From contig JAHLKF010000002.1 in NCBI GenBank assembly GCA_025558075.1, positions 1 to 64,000 of the forward strand: a stretch of DNA of 64,000 nt. The letters are read 5' to 3'. Numbering within the stretch: the stretch's first letter is position 1; every line of letters begins with the position of its first letter. Of the stretch, positions 1 through 10,310 are shown one piece after another. The notes beneath the pieces are model-generated. The model was not told where the DNA came from and ran no database searches. It saw only the letters and a program-made list of their open reading frames with translations. This DNA comes from Gaertneriomyces semiglobifer. Its lineage: Eukaryota > Chytridiomycota > Chytridiomycetes > Spizellomycetales > Spizellomycetaceae. The position numbers were made by a program, and so were the translations under genes.

Positions 1-446
1 ACAGTCATGCGCGTGAACATTTCCCCGTCGCTCAACGACTATTTCGTTAAAACAACTTGCAAATGTAGTGAAAATATATGAGAATTAGCCTCAGTTGTTA
101 TGTTACAGCGAACTTAGGTAGAACGAACATATCGGTTAGATTCCCGCCTGGTCTAAGTCGTGAAACAACCGAACGTATGAGGAGATATTCTCGCCGCGTT
201 AGCGTACTGGCATCCAGAATGTGCATTCTAAGGAACTCGCACTGTCCGTTTGGCCTGATAAAAGCAGGCTTTAGCGGGCAATAGCAGGCATAAAAGCACA
301 GTTATTTTGAAAGTTCTACAACAAACATATCTGAAAGACCTTATCCGTAATTGATGGTTCTCCAAATGTAACCCTAACCCCAGACTCCAGAGTTGTCCAA
401 CTTGGAACATCGACAAATCGCACACGCGCAAAGAACAAGACTTAAG
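1..446. other. Non-coding upstream stretch
   Basis: I see no convincing gene here. Short open frames exist on both strands but lack recognisable motifs. The last part presumably holds the promoter and 5' leader of the Crinkler-header/WD40 gene that starts at 447. A short CCCTAACCCC run near 370 resembles a telomere unit by chance. Confidence 0.5.
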
Positions 447-2297
447 ATGCCAGCTAGTATCTACTGCCTCTGCTACAGCGACGATCCCAGCAAGGCTTTC
501 GCGGTCGACATTCCGTCCGGTTCCTTCACAGTCGCCCAGCTGCGTGTGCTTATCCTCTCGCAGATCCCCGCACGCCTTCCCCCGCACCGCAACGTCACTG
601 ATCTCCGTCTGTACCGCGTAGACGGCCCTGCTCTCTCCCCCACCGACCAGAGACTGCACCAGGTCCGTGACGCTTACCCCCCTCCTCGGATCGAGGACGT
701 CTTCAATGTGTCTCTCCTCAACGAACCGCTGGCGGAGGTGTGGGATGTCTTGTCTGAGGATTCATATCAAGGCAAGGCGCGACTAGATATCCTGGTGGAA
801 CTCCCTGGAGACGCCGAACCCGAGAACGCCAATGTAGAGGCAGATGCCCTTCCTCCATCGTACACCGTCTTGGAACGAGCCTGGCACCAGGGGGCGCGGA
901 CCGCTGTGGACGATCAAGAGGCTTTACCGGAATCGTTGTCGACAGATCAAGAGTCACCCGCTGCCGCCGTTGATCCTCTGGCAGCCCGGATCCGAGACCG
1001 TGACCTTGACATGACGCTGCATGGCGAGGGTGGTCCAGGTCTTGTTGATCCCCACATCTTTAAGCCTGTGCCAATACGATCTGAATCGATCGCGCAGACG
1101 ATGACGGCTTGCTCAACGGCGCAGCCGATACCACCATCAAGAGTCTCCGAACCCTCCACCGCCACCGCTCCACCGCGGACCGGTTTTGTTCCCATTTCCA
1201 TCAGAGGCCACGGGGAGATGCTTCACGGAAAATCGTCCCAGGAAGTGGAAGCAACATCCACCCGGGGCGTCAGTCCCTCCGGGATCTCTAAAAAACGTCG
1301 CGTTCTACTCGCTGTGGCGTTGATACTTGTTGCGATTGCAACCACTGTCGCTGTCGTCGTAAGCAAACGTTCCACTGGGCCTCTCGAGCAATCCCAGCCA
1401 TCTCTGCCGTTTCCTACCGCAGCACCCACACTCACTCGCACCTTCCACAGCCACAATTCGATGGTGAACTCGGTCGTTGTATCGCCTGACGGGAAGCATC
1501 TTTTCAGTGCGTCTAACGATATGACAATCAAGCAGTGGGACCTCTCTAGCGGCGCTCTCCTCCGCTCCTTTACAGGTCGCGACTGGGTGCGCACCGTTGT
1601 TGTATCACCAGACAGCAAGCATCTGTTTAGTGATGGTGAAGGCAATACACTCAAGCAGTGGGACATTGCCACAGGTACGCTCCTCCGCAACATTAGTGCG
1701 CACGTCGACTTTGTGCGTACCATTGTTATTGCACCCCGAGGGCAAGCAGTGTTCAGCGGGAGCCATGACCAGACGATCAAGCAGTGGGACATTGCCACAG
1801 GGGCGCTCCTCCGCACTCTCTCGACCGGTCCCGAACGAGTGCGCACTGTTGCCATATCACCCGATAGCAAGCAGCTGTTCAGTGGCAGTGACTCAACCAT
1901 CAAGTTCTGGGACATCTCCACAGGGGCGCTACTCCGCAACCTTACAGATCACACCGACTTGGTGCGTACTGTAGTCGTATCACCCGATGGCAAAAACGTG
2001 TTCAGTGGCAGCCATGACCAGACCATCAAACAGTGGGACGTTGCCACAGGGGCGCTCCTTCACACATTTACTGGACACACCGCCTGGGTGCGCACTGTGG
2101 CCGTATCGCCCGACGGCATGTATCTGTTCAGTGGCGCTAATGATACGACCATCAAGCAGTGGGACATTCTCACAGGCGCTCTTCTCAACAGCTTTGTCGC
2201 CGATACGGCCTCTGTGCAAACTGTAGTTTTATCCCCAGACGGTACGCAACTGTTCAGTGGAGGCAACGATGGGATTATCAAACAGTGGCGGCGATAG
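447..2297 (+). CDS. Crinkler-like header, transmembrane, seven-WD40-repeat protein
   Basis: A single open exon of 616 residues, started at the ATG at 447; the upstream in-frame extension has no ATG. Residues about 3-120 resemble the Crinkler (CRN) header domain, with a SIYCLCYSDDPSKAFAVDI start, a DLRLYRVDG strand and a closing LDILVELPGD motif. A Ser/Pro/Thr-rich linker follows. One hydrophobic segment (about residues 284-307, RRVLLAVALILVAIATTVAV) is a likely single membrane span. Residues about 328-616 are seven WD40 repeats of about 41 residues, each with a VSPDGK-LFSG-D-TIKQWD core, enough to close one beta-propeller. There is no cleavable signal peptide. CRN headers are known from oomycete and chytrid effectors, normally followed by a nuclease or kinase-like toxin domain. 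Here the tail is a propeller behind a membrane anchor, so a receptor or scaffold role is as likely as an effector role (inference). The WD40 and TM parts are firm; the header assignment is by pattern. Confidence 0.8.
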   Translation: MPASIYCLCYSDDPSKAFAVDIPSGSFTVAQLRVLILSQIPARLPPHRNVTDLRLYRVDGPALSPTDQRLHQVRDAYPPPRIEDVFNVSLLNEPLAEVWDVLSEDSYQGKARLDILVELPGDAEPENANVEADALPPSYTVLERAWHQGARTAVDDQEALPESLSTDQESPAAAVDPLAARIRDRDLDMTLHGEGGPGLVDPHIFKPVPIRSESIAQTMTACSTAQPIPPSRVSEPSTATAPPRTGFVPISIRGHGEMLHGKSSQEVEATSTRGVSPSGISKKRRVLLAVALILVAIATTVAVVVSKRSTGPLEQSQPSLPFPTAAPTLTRTFHSHNSMVNSVVVSPDGKHLFSASNDMTIKQWDLSSGALLRSFTGRDWVRTVVVSPDSKHLFSDGEGNTLKQWDIATGTLLRNISAHVDFVRTIVIAPRGQAVFSGSHDQTIKQWDIATGALLRTLSTGPERVRTVAISPDSKQLFSGSDSTIKFWDISTGALLRNLTDHTDLVRTVVVSPDGKNVFSGSHDQTIKQWDVATGALLHTFTGHTAWVRTVAVSPDGMYLFSGANDTTIKQWDILTGALLNSFVADTASVQTVVLSPDGTQLFSGGNDGIIKQWRR

Positions 2298-3150
2298 GAT
2301 AGGTAGACCCGTTGTTGGGGATCGGTCATTATGCGATGATATGCTGGCCATGGCAGGACCGCATGCTTAGCATTAGGGATGAAAAGTCGATTAGAAGCTT
2401 AGAATCAGCATTAGAAAGCTACAGAACTAGATAGATGTCGCCGAAAATATGTGTCAATTTGCCGCACAGCCTGTGGTTGTGCTATGGAGGGTTTAAGGTG
2501 AATTCGGTGATGCGACGATCGTAGATCGCTGTGTGTGTGTGTTCTATTGGGTAACCTCAGAATAAGATTGGTTTCAAGCCAAGACATCATTGAAAACTTC
2601 GTTTAAGACCTTAAAACTAGTGTTATATCTAGGTCTATTCTGTTGGAGCCTGCAATAACAAATCCTTATGGACTTGGCGGGGTTTTGATGCAAGTGTTAT
2701 CACAGGAACACTCACTACCTGCACGCAGAATAAGGAAGGGTGTTGTTCGCTGTCGCTGCTCGCAACCTGCAGAAGGCAAAACAAAAGTCCTCGAGATGCA
2801 TGCAGAAGCGATGGATGGAGAAACCCAAGACACTAGTTTTTATTCAAGACCAATTTAACTCGTCAAAAGCAGCTCTTGAAGCAGATCCAAGATGGGCGCA
2901 GCATATTTGATTGATAAAGTCTAATATACTGAACACGCATGGACATATCAGTTATGATATCGGTTATGAAAACTTTCGACAATGAAAAAAAGGCGTATAT
3001 AAGGAGATGGGTAGGTGCAGAAGGATGTTAAACGCATCATAGCTGTTGTGGGTGACAGATACATCAGAGGGATTACTCGAACCAGGGCATGCGTACTCTT
3101 CTCCGTCGAGCGGACTAAAATTTACATACGATGCTACAGGTTCTAAATGC
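2298..3150. other. Intergenic, no gene seen
   Basis: The sequence between the WD40 gene and the cysteine-rich gene is moderately AT-rich. It contains short open frames without domain features and a small GTGTGTGTGT tract near 2530. It presumably carries the 3' end of the WD40 transcript. I see no RNA gene. Confidence 0.5.
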
Positions 3151-3153
3151 TTG

Positions 3154-4060
3154 CTATCTCGGCATGAGGTTCAAAGCATTGCCCAAAGTGCCACCAACAG
3201 CGCTGAAACGGCATAGAAGACGCCACACGAAAAAGCATGTCCAGCTCCAGAGCTTCCTGGCAACGGCGTTTGCTGAGTTAATAATTAAGTTTGTGGGTGG
3301 AGCAGAATTCTTCACGCATTCCGATGCATGATACTTGGCATTCGTAGGCTGCGACAAACAGCCAAACTTGGTAATCTCACCCTCGCAGGCGCGTTTGGCT
3401 TCGTAATAACTCTCTTGACATTCTTGAACTGGTGTTTAGGATGTCATAGTGCTCGTGAGTTCGAAAGAACGCTTCAAAAACAGTGTGTGGCGCTCGCAAG
3501 CTCACGTACCTGGCAATACTACCTCGTCATCCCCCACACAGATGCACTGACGCAATGAAGTACAGATGCCGTGAGCTCCCAACGCCAGCTTATACCAAGT
3601 AAAAAAGGGGCGCCAAAAGCGTCGAAACCTACTTACAGTGGCGTTCTTGGAATACACATCGTCTTGCCAGCAGCTCCACTGGCCGACATTTTTTCCGCTG
3701 GCAGCACATTGCTGCTGACACTTGCGCCACTCCGTACCATCGCGACAGCCAGCATCTTGTGCAGTCGCCTTAGGAGAGCATATGCAGTAGGAATATTCCC
3801 CAATGTTGCTGCGAAGTGGCAGACCACTGGAGCACACCAATCCGTAAAAAGGCCAAACGACGCCGGATGATCACATAGCACACTCCGCATCGCAATCGCG
3901 TACAGCGGCTTCCTTCATGCAATCAGCAAATTTCGAAATAGTAGCGTATCTTTCGGCTGGCATTGGTACATCTGGGTTGGGTTCGCTGGAATAAAACTCC
4001 ACTGGTGGTAAGGCAACATCCTGAGACGCAACTTGCGGTCGAGGAGAGAAATTTAGATGG
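3154..4060 (-). pseudogene. Multi-exon cysteine-rich protein, broken by a stop
   Basis: On the minus strand three consecutive coding blocks can be read. The first (about 4045-3650) holds two related cysteine modules, FADCMKEAAVRDCDAEC and DAGCRDGTEWRKCQQQC, and an intervening CICSPK. A consensus intron starts with GTAAGTAGG just after the second module and ends in TATAAG. The next block continues ICTSLRQCICVGDD. The last block (about 3430-3154) holds CEGEITKFGC and a hydrophobic stretch WSWTCFFVWRLLC. A TGA lies in frame between the first two modules (near 3869), so this copy is probably inactive, unless it is a sequencing error or is spliced around. Spaced cysteines suggest a secreted or surface protein. 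No family recognised. Confidence 0.35.
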
Positions 4061-4329
4061 AAGTATATCCAAGTTTAAATCCACTGTGATTATTTACCTG
4101 TCGCAGTGAACAGAGGATCAAGCAAAACGAGCGCGCTCATGATGGTATGCGATCAATCGATGTCGGCAGACCGAACTATCACGCAACGGTTAGGCCTGAG
4201 CACCGAACTAATAGAGCCTCTGGTGCTTATAACCGAGTTGTTCGGTCGGCTTAAATTTCTTGGGAAAATGCATTTCTTCTTTGTGCGACGGCAAAATATG
4301 TTTTATTTTTAACTTCGCGAATCATTTTT

Positions 4330-4610
4330 CCTGACAAGCTTCATTATGAAAGTCCTTTCTAGTCTCCGCTTGTCATAAACCCTTCTGAAGGAATCATCTC
4401 ATACAGAAAGTCACACATCTTTCTTTCAATTTTCATGACCAGCTTTTTAGGTCACGATCATTATCAAAGACCTTCCAGTCACCGCTTGTGCTTTTACATG
4501 ACCAGCTTTGTGCGTCACGGTCATTATTAAAACCTTCCAGTCACCGCTTGTCTTAAAGCCTTTCTGAAAATCATTTTGTGTAGGGATGAACTTCGCTGGT
4601 GCCTTTAGCC
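4330..4610. repeat. Degenerate direct repeats
   Basis: Three imperfect copies of a unit of roughly 70-90 bases lie head to tail. Each carries a CCAGCTTT, then GTCACG, ATCATTAT and a CTTCCAGTCACCGCTTGT-like core (near 4360, 4470 and 4535). The most 5' copy is the most diverged. No coding potential is apparent. Confidence 0.5.
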
Positions 4611-4917
4611 TCCTCTCGTCATTGGCGCCTCTTGTGTACGATGAAAAAATTATAGGGAAAGTTGCATATCTTCCTTGCACACTATGCCAATGAAATGGGC
4701 GAAACCGAGCGTGCTGGTAATGGCCCGCCTGCGTTGAGGTACGTTTCAATGTGTGGCTCCTTTACGCTGAAAGAACCATTTAGGTAGAATACTCCGCAAA
4801 GCATTCTGTAAAGGTGATGACATCCTGATCGGTTGCCAGATGTATGCTTCAACTCGGTGAACTTTGGCTTCAAAAATGGACCCGTCTCTCCCATCGTCTC
4901 ATCAAAATTTAGCAACA

Positions 4918-5655
4918 ATGAGCAGCCTTAAGCAACGCAAAGCCATCGCCAACCCCAGTGTGGAAAGCAATGCCCATAGTTCCAAAGGGGAGGGTACATC
5001 TGCCAAGCCGAGCAACCGCCTTTGGAGAGTGGGACTGCTGTCCATCTTCTTCGCCATGGGTGTGTGCATGAAGCTATTTGACGGTTTACCTGTTATGCGC
5101 CCATCCTCAAGTCTTGCATTTACGTTTGATAGGCGTAGGTTTCGTTGCATCGTATTGGCATGACGCGGTCAAGGCGCCTACTCTGATGCGGACTCGCCGG
5201 AACGTCATTCCCAATTTGAATGATGTCGGCAACGCTCGCTTTCCAAACGGGACCGCAGCTAAACCCCGTAGGAACAATAAAGGGATGGTGGATGAAATGG
5301 TTCCTCTGCCTAGTTTTGAGCAGAAGGCCCTGACAGACGTTGACAACCTTGTCAAGTATGCCAGTTACTTGCGACGAATCCAATGCGGCAATGGTATGAA
5401 TACATATTCTTCAGAAATTTTAGGAACAAGTTTGGGAAAAAGTATCCACCTGCCGAGAATGATACGAAAGCAAACGCCGTTCACGTTCGCGGAACGGTTC
5501 TTGGGGCTGATGGTCTTCCCTTGAAGAACTTCACAAAGAAAGTGGTAAATCCCACACTTCGTGTGAAGGGAGCCCCTCCGCAGGACGCCCAAATGCCTGA
5601 AAGACGCCAGCCAGGCTGGGCCTCGCCAGATGATGCGAACGTATGGTGGGAATAA
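4918..5655 (+). CDS. Hypothetical single-pass membrane protein, frame uncertain
   Basis: From the ATG at 4918 a short polar N-terminus precedes one hydrophobic span (WRVGLLSIFFAMGVCMKLF). A GT-AG intron of about 50 bases (donor after LFDG, acceptor ending TTTGATAG near 5130) joins in frame to VGFVASYWHDAVKAP and onward to about 5380. There the coding-looking frame changes: the preceding frame stops at 5524, while another frame (from 5383, MRQWYEYIFFRNFRNKFG) runs to 5655. No plausible intron bridges the two, so a frameshift or misread base is likely. I recognise no family. An alternative ATG lies at 4876. The next gene follows closely on the same strand, but its reading frame does not join cleanly to this one. 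Confidence 0.4.
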
Positions 5656-5693
5656 GATTTTTCGGATCTCCTGAAAGTCAAACTCACACGCTT

Positions 5694-7384
5694 CTGAAAC
5701 GTAGGTGGGTGACCAATTGGTTATACATTGGTGGAGACGGTGGAGGCTCTGCCATGTCACTATGGGAAGCCGGCCCCATCAAATTTGAAACTTGGGCGGG
5801 TTGTTGTTGCCTGACGGGGATCCGCACTACTCAAGCAAACGGACTGGTTACCGTTTATGGGAGGGTAGTGTACGAACCCGCGATGCACCAATGTGCCTGG
5901 TCATAATTCACTTTGCTCCAATCTAATTCAATCTGTTGCTTTAGATTAATTCGGGTACCTATGAAAGTTTTTCATTTGACCAGAATGAGAAAATTGTTTC
6001 GCTTAGTCTATGGGGTAATGGCGTGGGAACAGGGATTGGGGCAATAATGTGGGTCATTCGAGTTGTTGGCGTTATCGTATAAGCCAATGCTTATCCCTCT
6101 CGTCTTACAGGTGGAAAACCAACATTGGTAGTTGCGAAATCAGAATGTTAGCGATCCTATGTCTAGCAATTGGTTAAGTTTCTGTTACTGAAGGGCGGGT
6201 ATTTCATCCCAAAATGACCAATTGGGGATTGAAACAGGAATATTCCTACCAAAATATTGGCTCAGGCATTATCGCTGGCATACATGTGAGACATGGCCAC
6301 GAAATTGATGCTTTGGGATTTGTCTTCCTACAAGCGCCCCACACGACACAAGTGGAAGATATTGACTACTTGGATGGGTTCCAGGACGGCCTTCAAGCTC
6401 AGCCGTCAGGATCAGGTCGAGAACAGGGTGCGGCGGTCGACGTCAACAACATCGGATCGGTGACCCCAAGGTCAGCGGTTCTTAACACTTCTTTGGCTCT
6501 GACGACTACGAAGACGTTGACCTTTACCCAAGGCCTCGAATTCGGAATGAGCATCAAGATTTCTGGTGGATTGCCAGGACTGGTCAAGAACGAAAATACG
6601 TTCGGTTGGAAAATCGCTCTCTCGTTGGTAGGTGTTGACGATCTGATTTAGATTGACCACCCTTCTGTCTATTGACCATATTCAACAGCAAGAATCCTTT
6701 GCTCATTCTTCCACTGTTACACATGCTGTTCATTTTCCATTTGAGGGCAGTAACCGCGCGGGTCGTTAGGCTGCATTCGCAAAGTTTGACATGCTATTAG
6801 TGTCCACCGAATCGGTTTTGCACTGCATGCATCGAACAGCTGCGATTCAGCCAATCTGGGAGGTACGAATTGCATTGCTGATGGATTGGATAATGAGGAT
6901 TGTAAATCCAATGCCCTAACTTAGGTTTCGCGCGCTCGTCGTCATGTACATGCCAAATGGGTCATGGTACGCTTACACCGTCCTGGGCAGTATCACCGTC
7001 ATTGACATGACACGGTACCGGATTGTTCCAGTAGAAAGTATGGTCAATATGCCCTTCTCCCTGGACCAGATCAGAATGAACAACTACGCAACTTTGGGCA
7101 TTCCAGCAAACCTTGTCACTCAAACTGTTGACGGCTGCGCTTGGCCAGGCCATTGCGCAGGCGCATTTTGCAGCACCTACAATGACTGTTCTCACGAGCT
7201 TGTTTGCAGTAATGGCCATTGTGGACCATCAATCGGCGGCGCGACTGGAGGCTCGACTGGCGGCAGCTCAGGCGGTGGTTCCACCAGCTGCTCTTGGCCT
7301 GGTCATTGCGCAGGGGCTTCTTGCGGCTCGCACTATGATTGTTCTGATGACCTCATCTGCGTAAATGGCCAATGCGGCTATTGA
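5694..7384 (+). CDS. Jacalin-like lectin / aerolysin-like protein with cysteine-rich tail
   Basis: Several exons. The first parts (about 5704-5900, 5945-6060, 6113-6330) read as a jacalin-type beta-prism lectin: GGDGGGSAMSLW, then FETWAG, SFSFDQNEKIVSLSLWGN and a closing HEIDALGFVFLQ. Next comes a Ser/Thr-rich stretch (NTSLALTTTKTLTFTQGLEFGMSIKI, about 6480-6560; quoted in parts below) typical of the aerolysin/ETX-MTX2 pore-forming fold. The tail (about 7125-7384) has two copies of a CSWPGHCAGASC...DC..DLIC..GQCG module joined by a Gly/Ser linker. Jacalin-plus-aerolysin architecture is known from natterin-like and related proteins that bind glycans and oligomerise in membranes. A role in defence, predation or host interaction is inference. 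The 5' start and some splice sites are unresolved, and no signal peptide was found, so a first exon may be missing. Confidence 0.6.
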
Positions 7385-7794
7385 GTTTTTGATGCGAACG
7401 ATTTGGGTTGAAGAGTGATAGGGACAGAAATACACTTTTGGTGAAAAGATTTGTCTGAAATTTTCTGGACTGTATTAAAGCCCAAAAGCGTAGCGATCTT
7501 GCCAAGGCCGCTAGCGTTATTTCTTTCAACTTTCAAGAGCAGGTTCCTAACATTTTACTTGTTGAATTGCGAGCCCGTATCATAATCTAGGTAACTAAAT
7601 ATCCAGGTCCGCCACTTGCTGCTAAGGTTCTCGCTACTATATAACAAGGTCTGCTAGGACGTGCTGTAAGAGTTCCCGCGGCCGTAATATGCGCATGTTC
7701 TCGGGAGACATCCACTCAACACGCGGACTACGTTAACACCATCGATCTACCTTGCGCTTTAGCACGAGAATAGGACTCCTGAGAGTCCAGCTCC
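7385..7794. other. Intergenic, no gene seen
   Basis: This stretch follows the stop of the lectin/aerolysin-like gene. It shows no open frame with recognisable features and no RNA gene. Confidence 0.45.
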
Positions 7795-8692
7795 GTGATT
7801 AGTCTCTTCACATTCTCCACGGCCGATGCCAAAGATGTGATTGTTGTTCGTGCGCTCCCACAGGACCACAGCAACGAACTGTCATTTTATCACGATGGGT
7901 GTTTGCGCGTTGACGTTTCGGAACTGTACTGGTCGTCGCCCCCGTTTCACCCTTTGAAACCTCTCGACTGTCCTACAATGGACACAGCGTATGAAATGTT
8001 TGGTCTCTTGTTAAAAGCAGAGAGACCGTTGTTGTTGCCTGGTGAAAGTACGCTGAGTTTCGCTGTTGACTGGCAAGCACCCTTGCCTTTGAAAAACAAG
8101 CAGAAAAAGAAGAAGAAGAAGCGACCTCGGCGCAACCGCCCAGTTAAGTTGGCCGATGTGACTGACGATCTTCCTGGTGCGTCAATGGATGTGGATGACG
8201 AGACGGCTCCACCAGAGTTTGTCCTGCGCGACCTGACCGTGTTGCGATTTCCGCGCGAACCTGATGAGCTTGTGCTGTTGTTCAGCACTCTGTACGCACC
8301 TACGATATGCTCGATTTTATTGTCGCCCCGATGGGTGTAACGGCACATTCTTTTCCCACGACTCAAGATATTGTTCCTCGTACGGACTTTGATCGTGCAA
8401 ATGTGGTGCGAATTGATGCCGATCAACACCCGCGTCGCCTTTATTGAACGGATGGTAAAGGAAGCCGATCAACGTCCGTATCCTTCTTATCAAAGCAAAC
8501 ATGTTGCTTTGGTTGACAAGGAGGATTACGATGAAGTCTTTGCCGTGTGGGATCAGGGACTTGAAGATGCGTTGCCGTACGTCAAAATGTTTGACGATCC
8601 GGAGGCTATGACGAAGAACTCCTGTATCCCTTGGAAGATAAGTTTCGTCTCATCAATCCACCCATTGAACATGCTCCGATCAAGAACATAAA
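7795..8692 (+). pseudogene. Decayed gene with basic nuclear-localisation-like tract
   Basis: Coding-like sequence can be followed for about 900 bases but switches frame at least three times. Block one (7795-8300) has a run of lysines and arginines (KKKKKKRPRRNRP), a nuclear-localisation-like signal, and an acidic patch. Block two (8308-8440) continues in another frame (MLDFIVAPMGVTAHSF). Block three (8440-8620) reads RVAFIERMVKEADQRPY and onward. Block four (8600-8692) reads YDEELLYPLEDKFRLINPP to a stop. No introns explain the frame changes, so decay by small indels is the simplest reading. I do not recognise the family. Confidence 0.4.
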
Positions 8693-9960
8693 AACGTCAT
8701 AACACTTCTTTGGCATCCAGAAACCACAGCCTGACGTCCTTCCGAATGTAATGGGTTTTCGGCAATTTCTCAGGGTCGCTGGTATCTCACCACTCAGAGC
8801 TCCGATGTCACCGTCAACACTATGCTCGCTCCCAAGCTGGGCTATTCTCCATGCTTCCAACGTATGTAACCATTAAATTCTCTTTCGCAGCATAAAACTG
8901 TGAACGGGCATAATGGACTAGGCGTCGGCATCTACCATTCTCCACTTTATACTGTTAATCTGCCAATTTAACTGATCACAAATGACTGCGTTCGCATACC
9001 TTTACCGTGCACTGTGTGGTGCCACTCTGCGCTTGAAAGCATTTCACCATTTCCTCATGCCCACATTGCCGACGTAACTGAACTTCAGCTCACATCGGCC
9101 GTTGAAACTTGTAAATTGCGCCAGCAGCAGAGTCCACGATATCCGCAAGTGTCTCGCTAATGTGCTTCTCAGCCATATGAGAGTGGAATTAGGAGTAAGG
9201 AAAGGTACCACTCCTTTCGCCTGACGATTGATCTTCGTAGGGCACTTGAACCATGCATTGCACATTCACGTCTCATGGCTCCACTACTCGGAAGGTCTCC
9301 ACGGGAGCCCAGAAGAATTCAAACTGTTATCTCCCAATGTTAGCTTGCGGCACCCCATCTCACTCGCAAGTCCAACTCTTAGGGGTATGGCGTGCAATGA
9401 ATGCCTGCTAACTCCATAATGGGATCATGACTGATGGTGCAACGGCGCTCGCTTCGCATTGACGCACTCAATCAAATTATTTATTGAAAAGGACACCTAG
9501 AGATGGTATCAGTACCTTGGAATGCAATTTCTGCAACATAATGCATAGTTTACTTGCAGGTTTTCACGCTGTTGATGGTGGGCCGTCTGTGGACTGTCCG
9601 AACACGTCCAGCCAACCACCTGCGCCAGCCTAATAACATACTTCTCAATTATAATTAGATTAACTTATAATCTTACGCTTCTTGTACTTCATAAGTGTTG
9701 ACCGTGTCATCGTTCCCATCAATCAAGGATATTTCGAGGATACCGTCCCGCGAGAGTGGGACCCGTGCAAGTATTGGAGACGGTTGGTGACCGAACAACC
9801 AAACGACAACTGGAACAGACTTTGAAGAAATTTTGGCTACCTCGGCCATAGCGGACCACCGAGGGCGTTGCAAGAAAATCCTGGCGGCATGGAAGGTACA
9901 CTTGCTCTGTTTTGGTAGGGGCACTATTAGCGCGCGTGCGTCCATCCTCCCACTTGTATC
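8693..9960. other. Gene-poor stretch
   Basis: There are scattered short open frames on both strands, none with convincing motifs. A minus-strand frame at 9673-9945 (90 residues) is the longest, but has no recognised domain and may be a relic. This stretch lies between two decayed genes. Confidence 0.4.
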
Positions 9961-9966
9961 CCGTTC

Positions 9967-10225
9967 AACGGACCTGCGTGCTCCATACGAGAGTATCCCA
10001 GTATCTCTTCAGCGGGAGAGGGGGGGCGATCGTTGCTCGGATTAAGTTCTTGACCAACCGCTGTGATCCGGAATTCACACCTCCGTGGTCATTGTGTACG
10101 CACAATAGTGCGCTTGAAGCGAACCACATCCTCCGCAACAGGCCTGCGTGCTCCCATTGCGAGTATCCCAGTGTCCCCTTCCGGTTGGAGAGGGGGGTGT
10201 ATCGCCCCAGATTAAATTTTGGGCC
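9967..10225. repeat. Two diverged copies of an ~85-base unit
   Basis: The unit at about 9967-10052 recurs at about 10139-10225. Shared landmarks in order are CCTGCGTGCTCC, GAGTATCCCAGT, GGAGAGGGGGG and GATTAA. The copies are clearly related but diverged. No function is apparent; they lie just upstream of the decayed nuclease-like gene. Confidence 0.6.
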
Positions 10226-10310
10226 GGTCACTTTCCCGCGGTTGGCATAGTACCCTTCCTCTTCTGGCTTATCCTGCCCTCGAATCGAACTGACACGGGC
10301 GTCTCTTAGA

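Noticed and set aside
1223..1939. Long minus-strand open frame opposite the WD40 repeats
   Set aside because: It mirrors the repeat codon usage of the plus-strand gene and has no independent features.
5380..5420. A 21-base intron (GTATGAATA...TTCTTCAG) to explain the frame change in the membrane protein
   Set aside because: Too short for a spliceosomal intron; all convincing introns in the window are about 40 bases or longer.
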